Positions 11,769 to 24,100 of a stretch of DNA of 64,000 bases are shown one piece after another. Below the pieces are notes generated by a model. That model made no database searches. It saw only the letters and a list, made by a program, of their open reading frames with translations, and was not told the DNA's origin. The stretch spans positions 3,713,320-3,777,319 of the forward strand of contig CM074805.1 in the NCBI GenBank assembly GCA_037447605.1, read 5' to 3'. The stretch is from Zygnema circumcarinatum. Lineage: Eukaryota > Streptophyta > Zygnematophyceae > Zygnematales > Zygnemataceae. Numbering within the stretch: the stretch's first letter is position 1; each line of letters starts with the position of its first letter. A program made the position numbers and the translations under genes.

Positions 11769-13385
11769 ATGGCGGGCAGGGGGAGGGGGGGGGAGGGGGA
11801 CAGCGCCATGGCCGGGAGGGGGAGGGCGGGGGCGGGGCGGCTGGTGCTGATGCAGGGGCTGCTGCTGCTACAGCTGCTGCAGGCGGCTACTGCCGGAGGT
11901 AGGGGGTGGAGCGAGAGGGGGCAAGGCGAGGCCTCGGATGGGGACGAATGGCTGTAGCTGCTCTGTTTCTTGTCAGGCGTAGAGGAGGAGGAAAAGTGGG
12001 GTTGGAGGGTGTTGAAGAGGGAGGATGGAGGGAGGGAGGGGGAGGGGGCAAGGGGGTGGCGGGAGGGGGAACGAGGAAAGAGGGAGGAGAGTGGGGGGAG
12101 GGAGACGGGAGGGGGGAGGGAAAGAGATGGGAGAGGGAGGAGGGGGGGAGGGGAGTGGCCTCAAATTTTCAATATTTTTGGAATTAATTCTACAAATCAC
12201 TTTTGCTATTTATGGATGTGCTGGTTTGGTCGCGGTTCTTGTTTTGAAGTCCTTGGTCGTTGCTCTAGTCGTGCCCTGCCTGTGCTAGAAGTCTCCCTCG
12301 CGCAGACATCCGCCGCTGCCTGTCATTCACAGAAACTGATGTGTCCATGGAGACTTTTAGCTGGTGCGGTACAATGGGAACAAGCGCATGATATGCGCTT
12401 GTTCCCATTGTAAAGCTTCCTTTTCTCGAGTCAATGTTCATGCAGCTACGCACAGGGAAATCGTGTCTTAGAGCGCGTTGAGACTGCTCCTCTGCTGTTT
12501 CGGGGAGCGTAGTCTCTGTGTGCAAGGGAGGAATTGTCACAGAAAGTCGATTCTGAAGAGACCCTTTTTCTTACTATGAGGAAGTTAACTTGGCGGCGTT
12601 GTTGGATCGTGCATGCATGCATGCAGGCGGGCTCTGCTTTGAGAAAGTCTCCACAGCAGGTGAGCCCTCATTCGCGAGACAATGCAGAGGGTCTTGGCCA
12701 CTTCTTCCTTGAAAGGCTTCTATTGGATACGTTCTGCTCGCATGCTTTGCTTTGCTTTGCTTTTTTTTTTTGCTTTCTATGAATAGAGCTTAGTTGCTTG
12801 CACAAATCATGCAGCTCTGGTGTCAGCCACATCGTCACTTGAAAAAAAAAAAAAAATTGCAGGTTTTGTAAACCTCCCTTTCTTGAATGTTCGCAGGATA
12901 CTTGAACCTTGTGGGCCATCCTTCAAATCGGCGCTATGCCGTAGTGGCTGACCAGGCGGGGCTCATACAGCTCGTGGGGATTCCAGACCCAGGAACGAAC
13001 AATACTATGGTGGTGAAATGGCCCTATCTTGACTTGCGGTCGCGAGTGGTTGATGATGGCAATGAGCGCGGCCTGCTCAGCATTGCATTCCATCCCAACT
13101 TCACTCGAAATGGTCGCTTCTTTGTCTCGTACATATGCGATGGATTGAAGCATCCGGACTGTCAGGTATGGGCTCACTTCATAGTGGAGAGAAGAAGAAG
13201 GTGAACAGGGGAGAATGCAGCTTGATTACAATGTCTGCCAGACTTTATTCCGAAGCCAATGAGGAGTGAATGAATGTAAGTATGTAGAAAACTTGTCATT
13301 CCGACTCTTGTTTTTAGTTTTTAGACAATACCCTTTTTGTAGACCGCATCGTGGAGCAGGAGTCATCTGGCTACTTCCTCCCTTC

Positions 13386-13436
<51 letters not shown>

Positions 13437-15391
13437 CTGAGACCCCCACGTACCTTTCTACCTTCCCTGCACCCTGCGAGTCTCAGTTCAATCCCACCTT
13501 AAGACTTCCTCACATCGCTACAAACTCTCAAGGATCATCAAATACCCCTCCAAAACCTCACTCACTCACTCACTCACTCACCCACCCACTCACTCACTCT
13601 CACTCGCTCCGCGCTGCTCACTGGATGGACGGATGAATGAAGGGCCCCTGCATGTGCAACAACGCCACGAACTGTGTCCCTAGCAACAACACCGCCCTGC
13701 GCGGTCCCGGGTGTTGGAGCAACACGGTCGTCGCGGAGTACCGCGTGCCCTTAGCGCGGAGTTGGTTCTCGAAACCGAACAACACAGAACACCGCCGCAT
13801 CATCACGTTCGCGCGGCCGTACACGGAACACAACGGAGGGGCCATCTTCTTCGGGAAGGACGGCTACCTCTACATATCGTCCGGTCAGTGCTGGTCAGAG
13901 CAGTTTGCCTGCGAAAAGCTTTACTTCGTTTCGCTCTTAGAGCGTCACAAGTAAGCGACATTCAGAAGACATCAGCGAGTAACATTCAGAAGTCGATGGT
14001 TTTAGCATTGCACTGAACACGAGTGAGCATAGGTGGTGGTGCTGAGAGCATCCAGTTTTACTGAAAGGCTGTTGTTATAAAGCAACATCGATTGTTCCTT
14101 TCTAGAAGGTTCACAGCAAGCGAGAGCAGCCAAGCATGTGTATGCTCCTCCTCAATCTGCCGCCCTGAAAGTCATTACCATCCACAATTTCCTCCCGCTG
14201 ACAGGCGACGGCGACGCACAGAGGGACCCTTATGATTTCGCCCAGAATGTGAAGGCTTTGCTCGGAAAAGTATTACGAATTGACGTGGATAATTACCCAG
14301 CGAAGCGAGCCTATGGCATCCCTATGGACAACCCCTACAAGAACAGCTCGTATATCCGACAAGAGATTTTCGCGTCTGGCTTCCGCAATCCATGGAGGTG
14401 TACCAATGACTTGAAAACAAATGCTGTTTTTTGTGGAGACGTTGGATTTGTGAGTTTCCAGTGACTTGAGGGGTGGAAATCAGTTGCAAGGAAATTGAAA
14501 TTGAAGGGCATTCGTACAGTTAGACGAAGAACATGAGAATATAACTTTGAACTGCAATCAGCACAGTAATGGTTTACGATGATGTTATTTGGAAATGTTA
14601 AGCAGTACAGCCGACCGTACGATGTTCTAAACTTGCATGTCGTTTGCCATTGGCTGGTCGCCCTCTGAGTTCATTTTCACTGAAGCTGGGCAGCTAGTAG
14701 AGATGGGTGGATATCCTTGCGCTGTTGCGTATTGTTGCCTTCAAAGGCAAAAACAGGGACCATTTAACAATTCGTGCAAGGAAGTGTGTCCGCAGAACAC
14801 TATTGAAGAAGTGAACCTTGTTCAAAAGGGCTTCAACTATGGCTGGCCGCGCTTTGAAGGCACCATTCTGCAGAAGAAGACCACCATACTGAAACCTTCT
14901 ACTGCAAAAAACCAGTTCCCAATGTTCTCCTATGCACACACTCCTAATGTGACTGGAGTCCCTCAAGGTGGAATCTGTGTCATTGGCGGCTATGTGTACC
15001 GGGCACCTCGGAATGCTTGCCTGCAGGTACAGTCTCCTTGCCCTCCGTTCAACCATCCTCTGCCAACTCGGCTGAACACCATAGTTGTGAGCCAAAAAAC
15101 TAACCGGCCCTGTTTAAGCTCGTGTATTTTTTGCAGGGGAAATACTTGTACGCGGATTTCTTTCAGTCTTCGATCTGGGTAGCAACTGTGTATCCGCCAA
15201 AAGGCCAAGCAAGGTCGACTGAACTTGTGGAGTATAAATGTGCCAAGGATTCCCCCATACCATGCGATGAGGGCAAATTGGGCTTTTTAAGGTATGGGTG
15301 GGGCCAAGACAAGGACTTGGAGCTCTACTTGCTGGCAAGCGATGGAGTGTACCGCATCGCAGACCTCAGCCGCTGTGGGTACACTTGTTAG
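11769..15391 (+). CDS. HIPL-like secreted protein, glucose/sorbosone dehydrogenase domain
   Basis: Six exons: 11769-11898, 12897-13165, 13643-13883, 14205-14449, 14796-15026, 15137-15391 (stop TAG), all in frame, about 456 residues. Alternative starts are M14 (11808) and M28 (11850). M28 directly precedes a signal-peptide-like core, QGLLLLQLLQAATAG, so the protein probably enters the secretory pathway. The rest is a six-bladed beta-propeller of the plant HIPL family: YLNLVGHPSNRRYAVVADQ, GLLSIAFHPNF, NGRFFVSYICDG, a Cys-rich GPCMCNNATNC segment, HNGGAIFFGKDGYLYISSGDG, GFRNPWRC, VNLVQKGFNYGWPRFEG and a Cys-containing C-terminus. The usual longer HIPL N-terminal Cys domain and a C-terminal GPI signal are not seen, so this is a short form. 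The substrate is not known for plant HIPL proteins. The exon 3 acceptor lacks a pyrimidine tract and sits behind CT and CACT microsatellites. Intron 1 contains a perfect 20-bp hairpin (12370-12412). Confidence 0.9.
12370..12412. repeat. perfect 20-bp inverted repeat with 3-nt spacer, in HIPL intron 1
   Basis: Arm 12370-12389 (TACAATGGGAACAAGCGCAT) is the exact reverse complement of arm 12393-12412, separated by GAT. It would form a 20-bp hairpin in the transcript or a cruciform in DNA. Confidence 0.95.
13388..13434. repeat. (CT)n microsatellite, HIPL intron 2
   Basis: Uninterrupted CT dinucleotides for about 47 bp. It is followed at about 13556-13612 by a CACT tetranucleotide tract. Both precede the weak acceptor of HIPL exon 3. 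Confidence 0.95.
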
Positions 15392-17040
15392 TGGAAGGGC
15401 GAGACAATATTTATTTAGAAATTAAAGGAGTCACATGGACTCCGACTCATGACCCAGCAGTAAGACTGGCGAAGGAGCCACCCCCCTTTCACGGCAGGGG
15501 ACTTGGGTTCCCGATATCTGTCATTTTTGTTTAGTAACTCCGAGGTTGTGCGAATTGTACATCGTCCGCTCCCCCCCCCCCCCACTTTCTTGCTCCTGAG
15601 CGAATGCCTCAAGCATGCGTGTTTTTGGTACCCGTTACAGCGAGTGAAGGTCAGTTATGACGATGCGTAAGCGAGCTTGTCTGGAAGAAAAACGTAATAT
15701 TTGAGGCACAAATCTGGTGGTGCTGGAAATAAATTGCAGCACTTGGTCAAAGTTGACCGCAGAGGCGCCAAGGTCTTGTCCTCTCGTCTGCCCCCCTCTT
15801 TCCCCAGCTCCCCTTTCTCCCGTTACACTGTCTCCCTCTCTCGTTTGCCATTTTCCGCTCTATCAATTATCTTCTTTCTCTCCACTCCTTCCCTGAGCTC
15901 TCTCGTCTCCCTTCCTTCTCACCCTCCCATTCTCCGCTCTCTCCTTTCAATCCACCACCTCTTTCGACCCCCCCCCACCCCCCAATGCCCCTCCGTCTTC
16001 CGAGCACGTCCATAGCTCTGCCTTAGAGCGAGAGCGACATTCCCACTCTCTGTTTCCTCCCCGTTTCTCTCACCCTTGTCGCCGCACTAGTGAGCCTCCC
16101 GCCCCCCTCTCTACTCAAATTACAGTATTTTCTGCCTCCTCTCTGTGTCCCTACATCGACCGTCCAATCGCCACTCGCTTTGAAAGACAAAAACGGATGA
16201 CACACTCCATACTGGCAGCCGCCTTTCAGAGCCTTTCGGATACTTTTCATCTTCTGCTTGTCAAAAGGTGTTGCGGCGCCAAGAGCAGTCACGCAGAGTC
16301 ACTGAATTGTGGGCTGTCTTGCATGAGGGCTCCCTCCGTCGCTGTAATAACTCAGTTTTGGATGGGTACTGCGGTGTATGCAGGGACCCGCCGAAAAGCG
16401 GCCAGCTACATGCACGGTTAGAGGCAAAGCTCGAGTATGAATGTGACAAAGCTTGCAGTCTGACAACTTGTCACTTTCATCATGGGCGTGGGACGGGTCT
16501 CAAGAAAAGCAGAATTAGAAGTGAGCGAGATACTGGACAAGCGTGCATGCATGGAAGGCTTCTTGTGGGATTTTCCAAATGCTTGAGATGGTGTGTGGCC
16601 AAGAAACTGTTGGCACCTTGTTGAGCGGTCATGCTCCACTTCAAACTATCCTAACACGTATGATTTTTAGAGTCGAAATGGGAGCAAAGACCAATAGTCG
16701 TAACCTAACAGAACCACTCTTATCCATGCTCTCCAATATCCCACCCCGTGAAGATTAGACTGCAATCCAACATAATTCGTACGCTCTCAGATGCAACCTT
16801 CTGGAGGCCCGACGCAGGTGGGGTAAGTGGCCGTGCTTTCAGACCCTACCCAATATCCAAATTCTGAAACACTCGAAAAAACAGTGGCTGGACATCTCAA
16901 TGGCAGGAGCGCCGCCTCACAACCACCTCCCTTGATTAAGCAGGTTGATATACAGTAAAGAATAGTGCTGCATGGCCCTCTCTGCAGTTACAAATTGTGC
17001 CAGACGTTGACTACATGCGTTGATGTAACCATCACAAGTC
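15392..17040. other. intergenic, convergent ends of HIPL and cofactor A genes
   Basis: 15,770-16,010 is a pyrimidine-rich tract (many CTC, CCCT and TTCC words); 15570-15583 is a poly-C run. Open frames here follow composition only. I see no supported exon or RNA gene. Confidence 0.5.
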
Positions 17041-18192
17041 TCAAGCGGTTGAAACGGACTGGACTTGCTCTAATGTCTCCTGAGCCGCCTTGAAATCTGG
17101 CATGCTCCGCAGTTTTTCATCAGCACTGTCCTGCAATCAGATTTACGGAGGACCAGAGATCTTCAAAAATTCAAAACCTTTATTTGCAGAAAGAAGCAAA
17201 TGAGACAAAAGTAAGGTGACTGAACCCCATTGACTATTTCAAGAGTGCTTCCAGCACTCTTTTTCACTTTCAGCCTGTCCTACGATTCTTCCTCAAGGAA
17301 ACTTGAGTGGGATGGCACAAGACGAAATTGCACCAACGGGTTTGAAGAAAATAAAGAAGTCATATGTTTAAGTCTTCTGTTAATACCAGCAATTCATATA
17401 TACCAGACCCCTGACGGTCAGCACTCAAAAGAGTTAATCAAAGTACACTGTGACCAACTACTTGCGATAAGCACGTTGAATTCAAATATGGACAAAGAAG
17501 CATATGTAAGCGAGCAAGCATATGTACACATGCTTCGCTTTCTACTCACCACCACCGACTGCAGGTCCATCGCAGCTGCCTCAAGCCGTTTTCTGCTGTC
17601 GGGGACCATCATGCGAGACTCCCCCAGCACATTCTCCTACACACGTCGAAAGTTACTTTCAGCAGAGCACTGACCCTTGGGTGAAGTTTGCCATTAATCC
17701 ATGCGGCTCTCAGCCAAATATTTCTCCTTGATGACTCCCATCTCTACATCATTCCGCCTCGCTCTCCTTCTCACACCTCCTCACATTCCCTTCTCTTTCC
17801 TCCTATCTCCTCCCCCTCTCTACCTCCGCCCTCCACCATCGCTTCTGTTCTTTATCCCTTCCCTTCTTTCCCACCTTCTCGCCAGCCTCTCCTGCGCTCT
17901 CGCTCTCCTCCCCCACTCCTTTTCCTCTCCCCTCTCCATGTCCTTGTTGCTCCCCCTCCCCCCTCTCCCTCTGCTGGTCGCAATGCATGCTTGACAGATA
18001 GTCCATTCTGAAGAGCTACAAGGGGGCGGCCACGCCCACCTGCTGTTTCAGGTCATGCGGATCCGCATTCTGCGCGATCATCCGCTCCGTTTTCTTCTGC
18101 TCTCTCTCCACCTCCTCCCTGTACATGTGCAGCTCCTTCAGCAGCCGCCTGCAGCTGCCCGTCTTCACCTTCAGCGCCTTCAGCGGGTCCAT
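17041..18192 (-). CDS. TBCA: tubulin-binding cofactor A
   Basis: Chaperone that binds free beta-tubulin during heterodimer assembly in the cytosol. Three exons on the minus strand: 18192-18040, 17636-17550, 17130-17041 (stop TGA), GT-AG and in frame, 109 residues, the usual length for the family. It starts MDPLKALKVKTGSCRRLLKE with the ATG in a GGCGGCCGCC context. It continues through EREQKKTERM, ADPHDLKQQ, then ENVLGESRMMVPDSRKRLEA, the strongest family signature, and ends in a short acidic helix. The whole protein should be a three-helix bundle. It is divergent from the aminotransferase gene at 18590, so the two share about 400 bp of upstream DNA. Confidence 0.93.
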
Positions 18193-18589
18193 GGCGGCCG
18201 CCCAACCTCGCCCTCCCCCGCCCTCGCCTCAATGAGGGGCGACACGTCACCTGCCACGTGGCGGCAGCTATGTCCACATGGCAGCCCCACGCTGCGAGGA
18301 CACACGCTTGCTCGCGTGTACCGTGAAATGTACGGAACTGTTCGCTGTGGACAGATCCGTGTGACAGTTACAACTGAGCGTGTTTCACGGAACTGTGGAA
18401 TATTTTTTCATGGATCGCAGACTTAGATAAGGCCACGTGCGTCGAGGCATGGGCCACTGCCACGTAGTCAGCCAACAGAGTGCCACGTGGCACTCATGCC
18501 TGCCACGTCGGCTGCTTCCCTCCCTCCCAGAAGCTGACAGCCGCACCGCTCCTTGGCTGTATCCCACGCGCCAAGGCCCTCCCGCCGCC
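18193..18589. promoter_or_regulatory. shared divergent promoter, TBCA / aminotransferase
   Basis: 397 bp between the two start codons. It contains GCCACGTGGC at 18253-18262 and again at 18482-18491, GCCACGTG at 18432-18439, GCCACGTAG near 18459 and GCCACGTCG at 18502-18510. This is a dense ACGT-core cluster typical of plant bZIP-bound promoters. No TATA box is obvious. Confidence 0.6.
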
Positions 18590-19918
18590 ATGGCCGCCAT
18601 GGCTGCCAGGCTGCCTCTGCGTCTCTGCGCGCTCGCGCTCTCTCTCCTCTGCGCTCGCCCTGCTGCAGCTGCTGCGGAAGCTGGAAGTTGCAGCTTTCCA
18701 GAAGGAGGGGCCCTAACCGGAGCCATGGCCGCCGAGAGCTACGAGCCTCCCGCTCTCTCTACGGCTCCTCTGTCTCCTCCCGTGAGGATCCTGATGGGCC
18801 CGGGGCCCTCCACACCGCATCCGAGAATCCTTGCAGCAGCCTCTCTCCCTATGCTGGGCCACATGCATCCTGAGTTTCTCAACATTATGGATGAGGTTAA
18901 GGGATGGCTGCAATATGCGTTTCAGACGAAAAACAGTTTTACCCTTGCAGTAAGTGGTTCGGGACATGCAGCCATGGAGGCTGCTGTTGCGAGCATAGTA
19001 GAGAAGGGGGATGTTGTGCTGGTTGGTGTGAATGGAATATGGGGCGAGAGAATGACTGACATGGCGGCTCGGTACGGAGCGGATGTGAGGCGGCTTGAAA
19101 CGCCTCCTGGAAGCGTTTTTTCGTTGGAGCAGATTGAGCGAGCTCTTGCAGAAAATCCCTCCACGAGCGTACTCTTTCTTGTGCACGGCGAGTCTTCGAC
19201 TGGAACTCTTCAGCCTCTTGAAGGAGTAGGGGAGCTCTGCCAGAAACACAATGTGCTTTTGTTCGTGGATACGGTCTGTACTCTCGGTGGAGTTCCGCTG
19301 AATGTCGACCAGCAGGGATTGGATGTTGTTTATAGCGGTTCACAGAAGTGTCTCGGAGCTCCTGTAGCACCTTCTCCGCTTTCGCTGAGTGCCAAGGCGT
19401 GGGAGAAGCTCTCAAATAGAAGTGTACCGGTACAGTCTTACTACTTGGACATGAAGCTGGTAGGGGAGTATTGGGGAGTCAATGGAGCTCCTCGGAAGTA
19501 TCATCACACCGGCATGGTGAGCAACGTATATGCTCTCCGAGAAGCTCTTGCAATGTTGGCGGCGGAGGGGTTGAAGGCCTCCTGGGCTCGCCACTTGGCT
19601 GCTGCTCAGCAGCTGTGGTCGGGGTTGGAAGAGCTTGGACTCGAGTTTTTCGTTCCTCGTCCGGAGGATAGGCTGCCTACTGTGACCACTGTGAAAGTCC
19701 CACCTGGCATCGACTGGGCTTCTGTAAATAAGTTTTTACTATCTAAGTACAACCTGGAGATTGCAGGAGGGCTTGGCCCGACAATGGGGAAGGTTTGGCG
19801 CATTGGAGTGATGGGCTATAATGCGAAGCCAGGGACTGTGGCCCTTCTGCTACATGCGCTGAGGGCTGGCCTCGCTGACGCGGGATATTCTTTCCCCTCA
19901 AGCGCAACAACGTCGTAG
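18590..19918 (+). CDS. alanine-glyoxylate (serine-pyruvate) aminotransferase, animal/bacterial type, intronless
   Basis: PLP-dependent class V aminotransferase moving the amino group of alanine or serine to glyoxylate. One uninterrupted exon of 442 residues from the ATG at 18590 (CCGCC before ATGG); an in-frame ATG at 18437 is upstream but in promoter-like sequence. The N-terminus (MAAMAARLPLRLCALALSLL) is hydrophobic with Ala-rich sequence after it, so a signal or organelle-targeting peptide is likely. Family motifs: RILMGPGPSTPHPRIL, VSGSGHAAMEAA, VLVGVNGIWGERM, LVHGESSTGTLQPL, LLFVDTVCTLGG, YSGSQKCLGAP with PLP Lys253, YHHTGMVSNVYALREAL, RLPTVTTVKVPPGIDW and GGLGPTMGKVWRIG. These resemble human AGXT and bacterial enzymes more than the plant peroxisomal serine-glyoxylate enzyme as I remember it. 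The C-terminus (ATTS) is not a peroxisomal PTS1. Every other long gene here has introns. Confidence 0.9.
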   Translation: MAAMAARLPLRLCALALSLLCARPAAAAAEAGSCSFPEGGALTGAMAAESYEPPALSTAPLSPPVRILMGPGPSTPHPRILAAASLPMLGHMHPEFLNIMDEVKGWLQYAFQTKNSFTLAVSGSGHAAMEAAVASIVEKGDVVLVGVNGIWGERMTDMAARYGADVRRLETPPGSVFSLEQIERALAENPSTSVLFLVHGESSTGTLQPLEGVGELCQKHNVLLFVDTVCTLGGVPLNVDQQGLDVVYSGSQKCLGAPVAPSPLSLSAKAWEKLSNRSVPVQSYYLDMKLVGEYWGVNGAPRKYHHTGMVSNVYALREALAMLAAEGLKASWARHLAAAQQLWSGLEELGLEFFVPRPEDRLPTVTTVKVPPGIDWASVNKFLLSKYNLEIAGGLGPTMGKVWRIGVMGYNAKPGTVALLLHALRAGLADAGYSFPSSATTS

Positions 19919-21166
19919 CTGACCACACGCAAATTTGAAGCCGGATCTGAAAATGGACACATTCGCGCAGACACATTTTTCTGTTTCATTCCGCGAACTA
20001 GTCCACCTCTTGAAGGAGCTAGTGAACTAGTCCCCTTCTGGAAGCAGTTAGAGGAGTAGATATCAGAATGTCCGGAGGCTGCCGTTTCACAGGACTTAGG
20101 TGAGTAGCATATCAGATTTACTTGAAAACCCTAATTTTGTGAGGATTGGGAAATACAGAAGTGTTGGCAGGAGGTTTTCAATCGCAAAATATTGAGGCAC
20201 GGGAACTGGAGACCCAAACGCGGTGAGGTGCTCTGCTGCATTTCCTACTTCTGGATTGGGCAGTAACATGTATAACTCTGCCAAGCCTGAGCCAATGAGT
20301 TGACAACAGTAGTTTGTAATTTTCTCAATTTCATAATCCCAAGATCTCGCCTCATTCTGCAGCAAAAAGGGCACAAATGACTAACGCAACAGTTGAAGGG
20401 AAAGTTTGTTTGCATGCGCTACATAGATGGGAAGTTCTGGACGAGTTTTGGAACTCGCAGACGCATTGGTGGGAGAGGCAAGTTGGCCTTGACACTTGTA
20501 TATTGAAGCGCTTGCAAATGAACGCTTTGCTGGCACAAAGCTGTCGCCATTGGGCCAGACTTCAACGGCGTGTTTGCTGGCACGCACAACAAAAGAGGCT
20601 GGTCCATAAAACACTACTTCTACTTCAAGGATTGCGTTTCAACAACTGCCGAACTTCTCAATAATGTCGTCATCACGCATGCGTTGACGCCACCAAACGT
20701 GTTTAAGTCGGGCGCCAGGTCGACCTTCGAGGTCAAAGTGTTAGAAAGGATCCCACACAGCTGAAAGCAGACAAGCGAAAACCTCTTAGGGCACCCTGGG
20801 GCTGTCTGCGCCTCGTTTCTTTGCAGGTCCCTCCACTTGAACTGCTCTCTTTAGGCCGAAGGCACCCACTGATGCATTTTCTTGCCATCAAGTCAGAAAA
20901 ATAAGTTCACCCATATCGACAGCGCCAGGCGCAGTTTCTTTTGGCGCTCGAATAGTTATGATTTGCATATTGCAATTTTTCCGACCAACAACAGACCACA
21001 TCAAGGTGCAGACAATTTGACCGTGCTGGCGTCTACCCACTTTTCCATTTGTCATTTGCCATGATGGTGAGCCGACCATAACGGTGACATGTAAAACCAC
21101 GATCTCTAACAATAGATGGCGAAAAAGAGGAATGATTTGCCAAAAAATGCGCTTTTTAAAACTCTC
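19919..21166. other. intergenic
   Basis: Lies between the aminotransferase and the cyclophilin gene end. It contains short direct repeats of GAACTAGTCC near 19995-20035. Open frames of 60-95 codons on both strands at 20096-20764 overlap each other and show no motif; I do not support a gene here. Confidence 0.45.
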
Positions 21167-24100
21167 CTAATCTTTCCTCCCACGCCTAGAAGGAGAACCT
21201 TCCTCGTACCTCTCCCTGCGCCCTTCTCTATCTTCCCCCCTCGCTCTTGTTTGTGAACCATGCCTTGCAACATCTCCATAGTCATCACGCCGTCTCCTTG
21301 AAAGGTCATCTCGTTCATGCCCTCTCCTTCGCTCGCGTTCGCCCTCATCCTCCCGCCGAAACCGCTTAGCAGGAGCCAATTCGTCCTCATCCTCTCTCGT
21401 TCTCCTATCTCGCCCATTCCTGCTGTCATCATGTCTCTCTCCTCTCCGAACATCTCTTCCACTTCCCTCCCGCGCGTAAGATTCCCTCTCGTACTCGCCT
21501 CCCTCTCTCCCTCTCCTATACTCCCCTCTGTATTCCCTCGATCCTCGACGTTCATCATAGACGGCGTCATCTCGTTCACCCTCCCGATGTCTTTCTCTAC
21601 TTCTCACGCGTTCCTGCTCCCTATTCTCCCGGTCCTCCCTCTCTACCTTTCTATATTCTCTCTCCGGAGGCCTCTCCCACCGTCCTTGCTTGTGCGCAGT
21701 AGCTCTCCCGTGCTCCTCCCTTCTGTCCTGTTTTGCCCTTCTCACTTTGGATCCATCTGGTTCGTCCTCTTCAGCATCCTCCTCAAACACTAAGCCATAG
21801 CTGCACCGTCCATACATTGCCCCAACATTAGCAGCCGCACATGAGCCAGTCAAAACCCTTCAGCTCTGCAGAATCCCCTTTCCTTCACTTTAGCAGGAAG
21901 ACAAGTCGTGGCACTGCAAAGCACTCCTTTTCAGCTCACTGTCAAATTTGATTGCTTCTTCAGCCTCATCACTGCACTCCTTTCAACTCACCTTTTGTCC
22001 AGACCTCCAACTTGGCCTCCGGTGTCTTTCAACTCGAACTTAGGCCTTGAAGCTTCCTCTCCCTCCTCTTTCTCACGCCCTTTCTCCTGCTTCTCGTTAG
22101 GGCAATCACGCGCAAAGTGCCCAAATTCTTGACAGTTGAAGCACCCCTGAGCTTTACCCTTTGGACCATAGTCCTCCCCACCTGGAACGCAGGTAAATGG
22201 GTTAGAAAGCTGCAGCAAACGCGAATCACACCTCCCAACAAAGCTAATTCTCTAATAAGCCTCGCTCTCAAATGCAAAATCTCTGGCTACCAATCTCCTA
22301 CATGCTGCAACCAGACTGAAAATATCTATTTTTCACAAATCAAAATACATCATCCGACAGGCACTGAAGAAAGTACAGATTCTGCACAGGCTTATTGCTT
22401 ATTCCCGAGCGATATCAGTCAGAAGTCCGCTGCTTGTGGTTTTCACCTTGGGCAGCCGAGTCTTTGGAGCCAAAGCGGCGGAACCTGTTCCAAAGCCGCC
22501 CCACAGACTGACTGAAGTCGACGTGAATTCTCCGATCGTCGATCAAAACATTGTCCATCTGCCCTCCCTTTCAGCCACTCCTGTTAGTGCAATCTGCAGC
22601 CATTCAATGTTCAATGTTCTACTGGTGTCGGACAGGCATGCCTCTCCAGGTTTTCACCCACACGGTTTTTAGCAAGTCACAACAAAAAAGATATTCCAGA
22701 CTTCACCTTAAAGTATGCAGCTTCACAAGACTCCTTGTTTTCAAACTCTGCATCCTCCATCGCCCATCACTTCCACACCTGTCAGCAGCTCGTGCCCCTC
22801 AAAGCCTCTTCATTATCCGCCATATGCACAGCGCTTATTTACTGGCCTCTTGCAGCCTCTGTGATGGGCGGAGAGAGGCTCACCCACAAAAGCATAACAG
22901 AGACTATCGCCTGTCTTGATGTCCCGAATGACGTCAGCCCTGCACACTAAAAAACCACCATCTCTTCAATAACATCAAACGCTTCGAAAAGCACATCAGG
23001 CAAGGAGACTTCAGGGCTGAAATGAAAGGCATGTGATGGGGACAAGGACAAGTGAAGGAATGATGATAAAGAGGGAGAGGAGTGCGAAAACATGTATGTG
23101 GAAGGAAGAACTCACGAAACAATTTTGCCAAACCGAGAAAATATGATTTCAAGATCTTCATCCTGCCCATCTCCGCCCCACAAACCACTCAGTCAACATT
23201 TCTCAATGCTCCAAAATATCCAGCTACTATAGAAATTTCTTGAACAACCCTTAACTCACAAGCTCCTGTGCATTGAAGAAGCTTCTTCGACTGACCTGAG
23301 TTACAGGATTGAGTCGGCAGATGAAGAGAACATTCTCTGGAGGCTTCACTTCAGCATCTGGCAAATCTCCGATCTGCACCAAACGATTCCTCAAGTTCTA
23401 GCCATGTATGGGAAGTACATACATGCATTATAAACTCTTTTCGGGAGAATCTTGCAGCTCTTTACTGAGGGAACGGCTGAAAAAGCCGAATGTCCGAGAA
23501 ATCGAATAGCCAGAACTTACTCAGTCTCAAGAACACAGTGTTGACTCTAACTGCATAGACATGCTAATGCCGATAAAGAGGGTTTGCTTTCCCACCATTT
23601 CCAGCACTACAGCGCGCGACTGCGCCTCTTTTTTCCGCAGCTCCTTCTCAAGTTCTTCCGGATCTTTGCCTTCGTCCATAGGAACCCAATTGTCTTCCAG
23701 CCGTATTTCCTCGCTCTGCTCCCCTCTCCGTTACCACCAAATAAATGCAAATTCTCACAACTACGATTAAACTAGCTAAAATAGCTCGATTACGAAACAA
23801 CATTAGCACAAGCCGGTCAGTGTAAGGAAGTACTACGGTAACAAAGTGCTACAGGAAAACGAAGCATGGGTACGCATGTGTGATAAACAATGCCTACGGG
23901 GACTTATAGGACTTGCGTGCATCATCCCTTCCATCAATAATATCACAGAGGCCCCTTCTGTTCCTTGGCTACAGAACCATCTCAGAAATGCAAGAAGAAT
24001 CAGGATGTACCGTTCACACTGCTGCCAGCTGTTCTCCCCACTCACCTCTGCTGGTGGTTTTAGCTCAGGCGAGTGAGGGGGGATGAGCTTTTCTAGATTT

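Noticed and set aside
20096-20764. overlapping 60-95 codon frames on both strands
   Set aside because: No motif, no consistent splice sites and mutual overlap.
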